Of a stretch of 64,000 nt of DNA, positions 26,563 to 35,093 are shown in pieces. The notes beneath the pieces are model-generated. The model made no database searches. It saw only the letters and a list, made by a program, of their open reading frames with translations, and had not been told where the DNA came from. The number at the start of each line of letters is the position of its first letter. Position 1 is the first letter of the stretch. This DNA comes from Haloarcula argentinensis DSM 12282 (GTDB lineage: Archaea > Halobacteriota > Halobacteria > Halobacteriales > Haloarculaceae), in the NCBI GenBank assembly GCA_000336895.1, contig AOLX01000005.1, positions 248,443 through 312,442 of the forward strand, written 5' to 3'. A program made the position numbers and the translations under genes.

Positions 26563-28472
26563 GCTGGTTCCTCCATGGCTGTCTCGTTTCGCAGTCGCTC
26601 GACAGCCCCGGGATTCGCAGGGTCTGTCAGCGGAGCCCTATCGACAATGGTTCCCCGGCGGAAGCCAGGCGTGGTGCCACGGAGTGCACGGAGACCACGA
26701 ACGCTCGGTGCTGATCTGAGGACGACCGCAGCGTCGGTCTGGTGGAGGCGGCGGTCAACAGAGTCGGTGGGTGAGTAGGACTGGCCCAGTGTTGGCCCAG
26801 TTCCGCCAGTAAGGTCGTACGCACCGCTCCAGTAGTTCCCCCGACCTTCGTGCGTGTACACGCGTAGCGGTCCCGGTCCCGAGATGGCGTGGCGGTCGTT
26901 CGCGATGAAATCGTTCTTGGTGACGATGTTCGACGGGACGACTGTCGACGCCCGCACACCGATGTCATTCCCGTAGAGAACGTTGTGCTCGTACAGGGAC
27001 CGGTCGGCGTTTGTCGACATTGCCTGCGTAGTGTCGACTACCACGTTGTGTGCAATATAGCTCCGGGAGCCGGCTAACATGACGCCGCTACCGGAGTGGC
27101 GCACGTCGTTCCCGACGATGGCGTTCGCCATAGGGTTCGTCATGACGACGACGCCGGCGTACTCCTGTCCCCGGGCGACGTTGTCCGCGACGAGCGCCCG
27201 GGAGGTGTACATCAGGTGGACGCCGAAGCGGTTGTCCCGGAACGTGTTGTTCCGGACGGCGGTCCCGTCGGCCCGGTGGAGGTACACGCCGTCACGCCCG
27301 CCGTTGAAGACCGAATCCTGCACGACGATTGACCCGTGCATCCCGATCACGCCCATGAATCCGTCCTGCCAGTCTGCCGTCCCGTTCACCGTGCTGTTCT
27401 CGACGACCGCTCCGGGTGTCCGCCGCAGAACGACGCCGCTGGCGGGCGTCTCGACGCTGAGGTTCGCAACGTACAGTCCGGACGCGTTTCGACCGGTCAC
27501 GGCGGCATCGCTGTTGCCGTAGGCGGTCGTGACGGTGGCGTCCCAGGCGCTATCGTTGCTCTGCGTCGGGTCGCCGACCGTCGTGTTGCCGACGCCGACG
27601 ATGTCGAACCCGGTGACACCGACCCGGTCGGCGGTCACTGTCACGACTGTGCCGTTGCCACCCCCGTCAAGCGTCGCTCCGGGGCCGCTGAGGGTGAGTG
27701 GCTTGTCTATCGTCACCTGCTCCTCGTACGTGCCAGTCGGGACGACGACCGTCGTATTCGGCGGGGCCGCATCGACGGCTGCCTGAACCGTCGGGGCATC
27801 GGTTCCGACTTCGACCGAGACGGGCCGATTTCGACGCTGGCGAGCCGCCTGTACGGTGGCGTTCGTATCGTTTCGCCGCGGACCGACCTGCTCTCGGACT
27901 GCTGCCGCCTGTTCGAGGTCGAACGAGTGGGATTTGAGCGCCTCCCAATCGATGACTCGGCCGCCACAGCTATCGGCGAATGCGTCTGCGTCGTCCCGAT
28001 CGGCAAACGGCACAACCGCCGGTCCGGATGGTACCCGCGCCGCACCGTCGACGACGTAGTGGGCCTGATTGGCTTCGACCCAGTCCGGCGGTGTGGCTGT
28101 CCGGAGCGAGCCATCGTCGCCGCACCTGACCGGGCGGTCACTGTAGTCGGAAACGTACACCACGAGTGGATACCCGAACTGCTGCTCGTGTCCCGGCTCG
28201 GTGAGCGCGGTCACAGCCTGACTGATACCGACGTAGCCGACGACGTAGCGGTACTGTGAGTAGAAGACTTGCGCGCGCGGGACGCTGATACTCCGATTCC
28301 GGGCGATCTGTTCGTCGGCCATCGTGATGCCACGTTGTACAGTGTTATCGAACGCCACCGGTTCGGGGCGGGCGCTAGTGGTATCGATGGCAAACGACGC
28401 AGCGAAAACCATTGTACCGAGAACTACTGCGAGTATCGCGAAGAGTTGCACAGTCGTCAGGGCTGGTCGCAT
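26559..28472 (-). CDS. nosD: NosD with N-terminal NosL-like segment
   Basis: A 637-aa exported NosD. A signal/anchor helix (LFAILAVVLGTMVFAASFA) is followed by residues about 60-180 in which AHYVVDGAARVPSGPAVVPF and ADAFADSCGGRVIDWEAL closely resemble the NosL C-terminal core. Residues about 225-590 form the right-handed beta-helix of CASH/PbH1 repeats (TVVVPTGTYEEQVTI and repeated Asn-x-Phe/Val turns). NosD works with NosF and NosY in CuZ-site sulfur delivery. First gene of nosDFY. nosZ is not found beside it: transposase debris starts 165 bp upstream. Confidence 0.92.
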   Translation of the reverse strand: MRPALTTVQLFAILAVVLGTMVFAASFAIDTTSARPEPVAFDNTVQRGITMADEQIARNRSISVPRAQVFYSQYRYVVGYVGISQAVTALTEPGHEQQFGYPLVVYVSDYSDRPVRCGDDGSLRTATPPDWVEANQAHYVVDGAARVPSGPAVVPFADRDDADAFADSCGGRVIDWEALKSHSFDLEQAAAVREQVGPRRNDTNATVQAARQRRNRPVSVEVGTDAPTVQAAVDAAPPNTTVVVPTGTYEEQVTIDKPLTLSGPGATLDGGGNGTVVTVTADRVGVTGFDIVGVGNTTVGDPTQSNDSAWDATVTTAYGNSDAAVTGRNASGLYVANLSVETPASGVVLRRTPGAVVENSTVNGTADWQDGFMGVIGMHGSIVVQDSVFNGGRDGVYLHRADGTAVRNNTFRDNRFGVHLMYTSRALVADNVARGQEYAGVVVMTNPMANAIVGNDVRHSGSGVMLAGSRSYIAHNVVVDTTQAMSTNADRSLYEHNVLYGNDIGVRASTVVPSNIVTKNDFIANDRHAISGPGPLRVYTHEGRGNYWSGAYDLTGGTGPTLGQSYSPTDSVDRRLHQTDAAVVLRSAPSVRGLRALRGTTPGFRRGTIVDRAPLTDPANPGAVERLRNETAMEEPA

Positions 28473-28637
28473 CTACCGGTACTACGAGCGATGTCCCATT
28501 ACAGTATGTGGTGTGCCTCTCGAAACTGCCAGCACACCCACACACGGTCTGCCATGCCGGAAGCCAGCCCTGACACTGTTCGAGAGCCATGGTGTTGCCC
28601 CACTCGGCTCTGTAGTTTCGATACACTGCGGTGCATG

Positions 28638-29278
28638 TCACGGATATCGGATGCTCCAGCGGAGGTTGTAGACGGTGACTTTGAGGATTAATTCACGGAA
28701 TTCAAACCAGATTCACGCACGCGCGGCAACGCCGAGCGTCCGCTTGATCCTTACGAAGGCGGTGTCAGATATGGATCGCTGGTGGTACAGATCACTGTCC
28801 ATGCGGGCGTTGTGGGCGTACTCGAGTGAGTTGAACATACCGTGTTTGATCGGCGACGGATACCATTTCGACGGAGTTCGTCACGGAAGGCTTTTGTATC
28901 GTATCCTCTGTCAGGAGCGAGGCCTCGGCGGTCGCCCGTGTTTCGGCGGGCGACCTACGAGCCGCTCTTGGCGTCGTGTTTCATTGAGATGGTCGAGTAG
29001 ATGCCGGTGGTGTATAGGGTTTCGACATCCACCAGAGCAGTCACTTTCAACGCTCGGACGCGGTAGCCTGTGTGGTTGGCGTAGTATCGGCTTCAAGCTT
29101 TGATCGTGACCAGCCAAGCATCAATCGCAGCATTGCCTTCCCGTGTCTTGACTGACGCGTAGAGAAACGCACGCCAAACTTTGGTCGGAATCCGGGCAAA
29201 CCAGGTCCAGAGAACCGTATAATGAGGCAGTCGTGTGAGACCGATGACCTCTGCTTCGTTCGCTGAGGAATCCCACAA
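28638..29278 (-). mobile_element. Decayed IS5-type transposase
   Basis: Minus-strand fragments of one IS5-family (haloarchaeal ISH) transposase, read through several frames. From the 5' side: NEAEVIGLTRLPHYTVLWTW, TKVWRAFLYASVKTREGNAAID, a stop, then YYANHTGYRVRALKVTALVD with IYSTISMKHDAKSG, a stop, YDTKAFRDELRRNGIR, a frame shift, PIKHGMFNSLEYAHNARMDS, LYHQRSISDTAFVRIKRTLG, a stop and EFRELILKVTVYNLRWSIRYP to the end at 28638. At least three stops or shifts make it inactive. Terminal repeats could not be assigned. Confidence 0.8.
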
Positions 29279-29304
29279 TCTTCTATCCGGAGTTCTACCA
29301 CGAG

Positions 29305-29652
29305 ATGAGCGGTCCCGAAAATCGCTTGCCGGGTTGCGAACAGGTGTTTAGTTATAACGCAGAGGCAGGGCGACTGATTCGCAAAATCAGTCACAACGAC
29401 CACCGTCGCCACCGCCACTGCCCGGAGTGTGGCCTCGTCTCGTTCGGCGGCAAGCTCGGCGACCGACCGGCCGATGTGTTTCGAGCAGTGCTTGACAAGA
29501 TCCTCGCCGCCTGCAAGCATATTTCTCAGTCACGGATTCGCCGGCTTCGTGAGGGGGCTATGAAACGGAAGCGCGAATATGGGCGTTCGGACACGGCTAA
29601 CGTCGAAGAGATGCTCAACGATATTCGTCTCGGGTCCGAGCGACAAAACTGA
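29305..29652 (+). CDS. Hypothetical protein with a Cys-x2-Cys knuckle
   Basis: An open frame of 115 codons. The N-terminal half has GCEQVF and HCPECGLVSFGGKLGDR, suggestive of a zinc knuckle; the second half is a basic helical region (HISQSRIRRLREGAMKRKREY) and ends EMLNDIRLGSERQN. I do not recognise the family. It lies between transposase debris and a lower-GC membrane gene, so it may be a fragment or part of the mobile element. Confidence 0.4.
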   Translation: MSGPENRLPGCEQVFSYNAEAGRLIRKISHNDHRRHRHCPECGLVSFGGKLGDRPADVFRAVLDKILAACKHISQSRIRRLREGAMKRKREYGRSDTANVEEMLNDIRLGSERQN

Positions 29653-29711
29653 TGCAATTTCTAAGAACGATAACCACTGAAAGGCTAATTTACATTTGTT
29701 TGGGCAAGTGG

Positions 29712-29722
29712 TATATTTATAA
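29712..29722 (+). promoter_or_regulatory. TATA box of the membrane protein gene
   Basis: TATATTTATAA centred about 30 nt upstream of ATG 29747. The spacing is that of a leaderless haloarchaeal promoter and supports the chosen start. Confidence 0.55.
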
Positions 29723-29746
29723 CCGACTGTAAGTAAGAGATCAGCA

Positions 29747-31360
29747 ATGAGTTTTGATCAATTCCGCGGTTATATTGAACGTAAATCGGGCTGGTCAATT
29801 CAGGATTTATTTGCGACAGTGGTCTTAGGCGCATTACCACTTATTTTCGCTCGTAATGCCTTCCTCAAAGATGGATATGCTTTTGGCAATGAGGTGTTCT
29901 CAAATCTTATACCACCAATACACGTTCGCCGCGCGCTTTCCCAAGGCGAACTACCACTAACTGCCCCATGGTTTGGCGGCAGGTCGATCTGGGCGAATCC
30001 GATGTTCAAGGGCTTCTATCCACCAGCACTCCCGATGTATATTCCGCAGGTACCACTTGATATCGCCTTGGAGGTGGTAGCAGGTGCCCATCTGACAGCA
30101 ATTCCAGTTGTGGCGTACTGGTGCGCACGTCGGGATCTCGATATAGCTCATGCAGCACCGTATGCGCTCATTTGGCTCTTCATCGCTTGGCCGCACTACT
30201 CCGGCGGGCAGTTAGAAAAACTGTTCGCGTTTCCGTGGGTTGTCCTCACCGTCCACCAGTTGCTGCCCCGCTATCTAAACTCGGCATCCCGGCGAGCTGG
30301 AGTAATCGCCGGCATTGGGATTGGGGCGGCATTCTTAGCAGGCGGAATGTACTATACGTTCTATCTCTGCGTGTTCACCGGCGTTTTGATTGTAGCCACG
30401 CAGGCGTGGCGATTCGCCACCGGGGTTGCGCTCGGTTCACTCGTCGGCCTCCCTCACGTCATTACTATCATTCCATCGCTACTGAATGCCTCAAAGCGAC
30501 CGCCAGTGTCGCACTCGCTTGATTTAGTCCAGCAGGCACTCGTTATTTCTGGTCTGCATCCAGTCATTTCAGTCGTGCCCGGCCACCTAATCGGAGCTGG
30601 CTATGCAACAGTCGGTATTCCAACACTTGCATTTGCTGGGCTCGGAATTTGGATTGCTAACAACCACGGTGGATTCGACCGGCGATGGGCGTTTGGGGTG
30701 TTAGGCGTCGCAGTCATTGGTGCACTGCTTGCGACAGGATTCTGGGCAATCTACAGGATACCTGGCATCTCTATTTTCCGTAGTGCTGGCCGTGCGACCG
30801 ACTTGATAGCGTTCGCCTGTTTGTTGCTAACGGTGTTCGCATTTCGCGAGACGGAGTTCACAACATATCAGTCAGCACGCCGGATTGGGACTACGTTGCT
30901 GGTCGCCTGTGTAATAACGACCATGGTTGCACAACCTGCATTCGCTGGGTTCGCAGCACAACATCCAAATGAGGGTCGGGCAGTTGCTCAAGCACTCGAT
31001 GCTCAGGGGTGTGATGAGGTATGGCTTGAACACGTCCACACGTGGGGTGGCAAAGTTCGGGTGCGGCCTGCGAAAGCATCGTTTGCAGCTGTTGAACGGG
31101 GCATCGTCGTGCAGGGCGGCCACTACGGGGATATCGGACAGTCATGGACAGTGACTGGTCCGGATGGGGAGCCAACATTCGACGCACTCGTTGTTGGAAA
31201 AAAACCCCCTGAAACGGCTCATTTGACTCGGCCGTTCGAATACGAAGAGTCAACCATTGTTGGCCAGGTCAACATGAGTTCCTTCGAACTTGTTGATACT
31301 GTCCCGCTTGAGGAAGATGGAGCAGAGGCGTTTATTTACGCCTACGAAGGCCGCTGTTAA
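29747..31360 (+). CDS. Polytopic membrane protein, YfhO/GT-C-like
   Basis: A 537-aa protein with about ten hydrophobic segments followed by a soluble C-terminal domain of about 130 residues. An early luminal loop (FGGRSIWANPMFKGFYPPALPMY) and the segment RIPGISIFRSAGRATDLIAF resemble YfhO-like and glycosyltransferase family C membrane proteins that act on lipid-linked sugars. Catalytic residues cannot be assigned, so the transferase role is tentative. Codon use and base composition are clearly lower in GC than the flanking genes, and transposase debris sits on its left; acquisition by transfer is likely. Confidence 0.65.
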   Translation: MSFDQFRGYIERKSGWSIQDLFATVVLGALPLIFARNAFLKDGYAFGNEVFSNLIPPIHVRRALSQGELPLTAPWFGGRSIWANPMFKGFYPPALPMYIPQVPLDIALEVVAGAHLTAIPVVAYWCARRDLDIAHAAPYALIWLFIAWPHYSGGQLEKLFAFPWVVLTVHQLLPRYLNSASRRAGVIAGIGIGAAFLAGGMYYTFYLCVFTGVLIVATQAWRFATGVALGSLVGLPHVITIIPSLLNASKRPPVSHSLDLVQQALVISGLHPVISVVPGHLIGAGYATVGIPTLAFAGLGIWIANNHGGFDRRWAFGVLGVAVIGALLATGFWAIYRIPGISIFRSAGRATDLIAFACLLLTVFAFRETEFTTYQSARRIGTTLLVACVITTMVAQPAFAGFAAQHPNEGRAVAQALDAQGCDEVWLEHVHTWGGKVRVRPAKASFAAVERGIVVQGGHYGDIGQSWTVTGPDGEPTFDALVVGKKPPETAHLTRPFEYEESTIVGQVNMSSFELVDTVPLEEDGAEAFIYAYEGRC

Positions 31361-32042
31361 CGCGCTGTAGAAGCGCAGATCGTTGGTCACACTTTTTCGA
31401 GGTCACACATGGCAGAGACAAACAACCCCGGTAGAAGGTAGTATCGGCACAATGCGGCGCTCTTTCGTCCAGAAAGTCGCCGGGGTGGCAGTGATGTATT
31501 GGTCCCTCGATCAAGATGGTGACGGAGACTATCTGGACGATCTCCTCCGTCTGAGCGATGAGGGCCGTCCAATCAGCTTAGCAGTCGACAATGATGGCTC
31601 TCGGGTTGCTGACGGACTGGGTGTGCTTGATGCCAGTCTTGGCATCCCTGCCACCGAACCCTCAACGGAGACCATACAACGTCAGCAACGTACAAGTCTA
31701 ACGGTATCCCGTCAATCAGTTGGATCGATTCTCAGACCGATCTGATTCTGACTTGAACAATGCGTTGCAGGACCACGCCGATGGGGCACTTATCGACAAT
31801 GGCGGCTTGATCATCGATGCATCGATCATGCTGCCAGCTGACAAGACACTGTACCTGTATAACGAGGCTAGTGTCTGTGTCAGTATGGACTGCCACGTGG
31901 CTCGTTGAACACACTGAACTGCAAGAGCGTACTCAGGCGCTCGAAGATACGATTAAGGAACAACAGGACACTCCATTCATAAACACGCCTACGTTTTACC
32001 GATGAACTACTTGTAGCTGCGCTCCCATCATTCAATTTATAA
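31361..32042 (+). pseudogene. Gene debris between the membrane gene and the molybdoenzyme
   Basis: No intact gene over 680 bases. Fragments include a piece with an Asp-rich loop (MYWSLDQDGDGDYLDDLL, about 31495-31545), a second frame with ALIDNGGLIIDASIMLPADK (about 31790-31850) and, one frame over, TWLVEHTELQERTQALEDTI to a stop near 32005. The latter two read as consecutive parts of one coding region broken by a frameshift. The parent family is not recognised. The base composition is closer to the left neighbour than to the right one. Confidence 0.35.
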
Positions 32043-34109
32043 ATGGGCGCCAATCAGGACCGAAACCCCCGGGCCGAACAGACAGTCTGCCCGTACTGTG
32101 GCGTTGGCTGTACGATACAGTACGCTGGCAACGGGAAGGCGACCGGCACAGCGGGGCCAGTGAACACGAAAGGAGAGATCTGTCCAAAGGGCGGGGCCGC
32201 GTACGACGTGGTCGAACACGAAGATCGGTTGACCGAGCCACTCGTCCGTGAGAACGGGCGTTTTGCCACTGCCCCCTGGGAAACCGCCCTATCTCGCGTG
32301 ACCGACCGACTCACGGAAATCATCGACCAGCACGGGTCGGACGCCGTCGAGTTCTTCGCATCATCGAACTGCACAAACGAGGAGAACTACGTCTTGCAGA
32401 AGATTGCCCGGATGCTCGGCACCAACAACGTCGACAACTGCGCTCGCCTCTGTCATTCGTCGACGGTCGCCGCGATGAGCGAGCGGTTCGGTGCCGGGGC
32501 GATGACGAACACACTCGATGACCTCGCCGAAACCGACTGTCTGCTCGTGACCGGGGCGAACCCAGCCGAACAGCATCCCGTCATTTTCCGTTCGTACTTC
32601 GTGCCGGCGATTCGCAACGGAGCAACACTCATCCATATCGACCAGCGCGAGACGGACACGACCAATGCTGCCGACATCCACCTCGATGTTCGTCCCGGAT
32701 ACGATATCCAGCTCCTCAATTCGATGGCGAAGGTCATCCTCGATGAGGAACTCGTCGACGAGTCCTTTGTTGAGGAACGGACGACCGGCTACGCGGACCT
32801 GACAGCACACCTTGACGATGTCGACATCGGGTCGGGTGCCGACGTGGCCGGCGTCGACCCGGAAACCGTTCAGGAGGCGGCCCGAACGTACGCCGAGGCC
32901 GATAGAGCGGCAATCATCACCGGGATGGGAATGAGCCAGCACGCGTGCGGGACCGACAACGTCCACGCGCTGTTGAACCTCGCGCTGCTGACCGGTAACG
33001 TCGGCCGCCCAGGCACCGGCGTGAACCCGCTTCGGGGCCAGAACAACGTGCAGGGGGCCGGCGACATCGGAGCGCTTCCCAGCGTGCTCCCCGGCTACGA
33101 ACCCGTCACGGACCCGGATGCCCGACAGCGAGTCGCAGACGAGTGGGGCGTCGAGCCGCCGAGCGAACCCGGCCTGACGGAGACGACTGCGACGCACCAA
33201 TTCGGTGACGAGATCAAGGCTGCGGTCGTGTTCGGCGAGAACCCGGCTGTCACGGAGCCAAACGCTACCTCTGTCGGGGCCGGCTTCGACGAGCTCGACT
33301 TCTGTGTCGTCATCGACCTCTTCGAGACTGCGACCGTCGACCACGCCGATGTCGTGCTCCCCGGAAGCAGTTGGGCAGAGAAAGCGGGGACCGTGACCAA
33401 CACGGACCGGCGGGTGATGCGGATGCGACCGAACGCTGATCTGCCCGGGAACGCCCGCCGGGACCTCGATATCCTCACAGATCTCGGTCAGCGGCTGGTC
33501 GACCAGTCGGACGCGTTCGACTACGACGGACCGGAAGCGGTTTTCGAAGAGCTAACGCGAGTCAATCCGCTGTACGCCGGAATGAGTTACGACGGCATCG
33601 GTGATAGCTTCCAGCGGTGGCCGTTCCCGGCGGACGCCGATTCCGGAACCGACGTTCTCCATACGGAGACGTTCGCGTCGGGCGAGCAAACAGCATCGCT
33701 GGCCCCAGTCTCGCCGACGCCGCCGGCCGATGCCGTCACCGGGGAGCAACTCGTTCTCACGACGGGGCGCGTGCTCCAGCACTTCAACAGCGGCGCACTC
33801 ACTCGCCGGTCAGAGACGCTCATGCGAATGCGCGGGGAAGATGTCCTCGAGATCCACCCGGACGATGCCGCCGCTCGCGGTATCGAGGACGGCGATACGG
33901 TGGTCGTCGAGAGCGAGCGCGGCAGCGTGACAGTGTCGGCGGCTGTGACGGCGACCATTCGGCCCGGAGTCGTGTTCTGTACGTTCCACTATCTGGACCC
34001 GCTCGCAAACGCCCTGACCGGCGATGCGCTCGATCCCGTCGCCGAGATCCCAGAGTACAAGCATTCGGCGGTGGAAGTGCGAACGCCAGCGGCTACCACA
34101 CAAGAGTAG
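32043..34109 (+). CDS. Formate dehydrogenase alpha-like molybdopterin oxidoreductase
   Basis: A 688-aa molybdenum/tungsten bis-MGD enzyme. The N-terminal [4Fe-4S] cluster ligands are VCPYCGVGCTI plus ICPKGG. Next come NCTNEENYVLQKIAR and the Mo-ligand region NCARLCHSSTV, where the Cys is the presumed metal ligand, as in archaeal FdhA. Later motifs are GMGMSQHACGTDNV, RGQNNVQGAGDIGALP and the C-terminal MGD-binding domain LTTGRVLQHFNSGALTRRS. Formate is the best guess for the substrate, but nitrate reductase-like enzymes share this layout. There are no adjacent beta/gamma subunit or fdhD genes, so it may use a separate electron acceptor. Confidence 0.88.
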   Translation: MGANQDRNPRAEQTVCPYCGVGCTIQYAGNGKATGTAGPVNTKGEICPKGGAAYDVVEHEDRLTEPLVRENGRFATAPWETALSRVTDRLTEIIDQHGSDAVEFFASSNCTNEENYVLQKIARMLGTNNVDNCARLCHSSTVAAMSERFGAGAMTNTLDDLAETDCLLVTGANPAEQHPVIFRSYFVPAIRNGATLIHIDQRETDTTNAADIHLDVRPGYDIQLLNSMAKVILDEELVDESFVEERTTGYADLTAHLDDVDIGSGADVAGVDPETVQEAARTYAEADRAAIITGMGMSQHACGTDNVHALLNLALLTGNVGRPGTGVNPLRGQNNVQGAGDIGALPSVLPGYEPVTDPDARQRVADEWGVEPPSEPGLTETTATHQFGDEIKAAVVFGENPAVTEPNATSVGAGFDELDFCVVIDLFETATVDHADVVLPGSSWAEKAGTVTNTDRRVMRMRPNADLPGNARRDLDILTDLGQRLVDQSDAFDYDGPEAVFEELTRVNPLYAGMSYDGIGDSFQRWPFPADADSGTDVLHTETFASGEQTASLAPVSPTPPADAVTGEQLVLTTGRVLQHFNSGALTRRSETLMRMRGEDVLEIHPDDAAARGIEDGDTVVVESERGSVTVSAAVTATIRPGVVFCTFHYLDPLANALTGDALDPVAEIPEYKHSAVEVRTPAATTQE

Positions 34110-34155
34110 GAGGGAGCCGGGGAAACTCCAGTGACGGTTGAGAAGGTCGAACTGA

Positions 34156-34402
34156 TACGTTCCAGAGGCAGTATGCAGTTCGGCACTGCAGCGCGACCGA
34201 CTCTTGCCAGAACCGTATCTCTACCTGCGTCCGTATTTCAACGGACGACGTTCAGCGGACGTCGAGCATCTCTTGGCAGTCAATACGGCGATGAGATGAG
34301 TGGCTACTGGTCTACTTACGCTGCATGCAGTCGCAGGCAGATGAGGCTCCCCAGCGTTCAAACGGACCGGTTGACCGCCGTGAGAGGCCATTCGGTGCCT
34401 GA
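34156..34402 (+). pseudogene. Fic-family protein C-terminal remnant
   Basis: The frame from 34156 to a TGA at 34297-34299 reads LLPEPYLYLRPYFNGRRSAD and VEHLLAVNTAMR. The next frame (from 34298) continues EWLLVYLRCMQSQADEAPQR up to a stop at 34402. This is the C-terminal pattern of Fic/DOC-type AMP-transferases (PYLYLSxYFNxRR, then Trp-Leu-x-Phe/Tyr-x-Leu and Gln-x-x-x-Ala), split by a frameshift; the catalytic HPFxxGNGR part is absent. Only debris remains. Confidence 0.5.
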
Positions 34403-34464
34403 TGAGGGTTTTAGGCACATCACTTACCCGTGTGGGTACTCAATTCGAACCTACCCTACGTATC

Positions 34465-34878
34465 ATGGTTCCCGGAGAGCCCCTGCCGCATCCGTCGGAC
34501 GAACACGAGAGATATCCGCCAATTCACTGCGACGCATGTCGGTCTGCACTGCAATCTCCTGATGGTCTGCCGTCGTTCCTGCTTCTCGATCAGCTAACAG
34601 TTCCGATTGTAGGCTGTACTGATCACTTGACGCAGTTCAGGTCTGTTTGCGGGTATACGACTACAGCCACCGCTGAACTCCTAGACTACAGACCTGCTGG
34701 CGGCGTTAGCTGTCCGAGTTGTCACCTAGCGGTGCACAATCCACAGCAGCCAGTGATTCAGGTTCAGGATGGGGCCGTCGCTGTGCTCGCATGTCCAAAG
34801 CACCAGTCAGAGATTATTACCCGATTTCAGACGGGACTGGATACACAGCAACAGTTGACAGCGCAGTTCGACAAGTAG
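34465..34878 (+). CDS. Small protein with two Cys-based zinc-site pairs
   Basis: A 137-aa protein starting at ATG 34465 (MVPGEPLPHPSDEHERY). It contains two repeats of the same plan: HCDACRSAL followed by GCTDHL, and later SCPSCHLAV followed by ACPKHQSE. Each repeat would hold one zinc through Cys-x2-Cys and Cys-x2-His, suggesting a duplicated zinc-ribbon domain. No function is assignable; such proteins are common in haloarchaea. Confidence 0.65.
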   Translation: MVPGEPLPHPSDEHERYPPIHCDACRSALQSPDGLPSFLLLDQLTVPIVGCTDHLTQFRSVCGYTTTATAELLDYRPAGGVSCPSCHLAVHNPQQPVIQVQDGAVAVLACPKHQSEIITRFQTGLDTQQQLTAQFDK

Positions 34879-35093
34879 GCTATGAACTGGGGACCGGGTC
34901 GAGTATCGCTCACGGGATGAAAATTACTTCCCGAGAGATGCACCGATCACTGCTCGATTGTGCTGCCCCAGTATAGACAGAATCTCCGTCGTTGTTGGTG
35001 GTCCAGTTTTTGAACGCCCGACGGAATCTCTACCTCGCTGCGCTTATTGGCGCATCGTTATCGTATCTATCCCGTTCAGTCGTTGATAGCAGT

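Noticed and set aside
27336..28259. 307-codon open frame antisense to nosD
   Set aside because: It lies fully inside nosD on the other strand; high-GC codon bias makes long shadow frames, and its residue content (many Arg, Asp, Val repeats) matches no family.
32036..32043. TTTATAAA just before the molybdoenzyme ATG
   Set aside because: Too close to the start to act as its TATA box; a start 27 nt downstream would remove the first cluster cysteine, so it is taken as chance.
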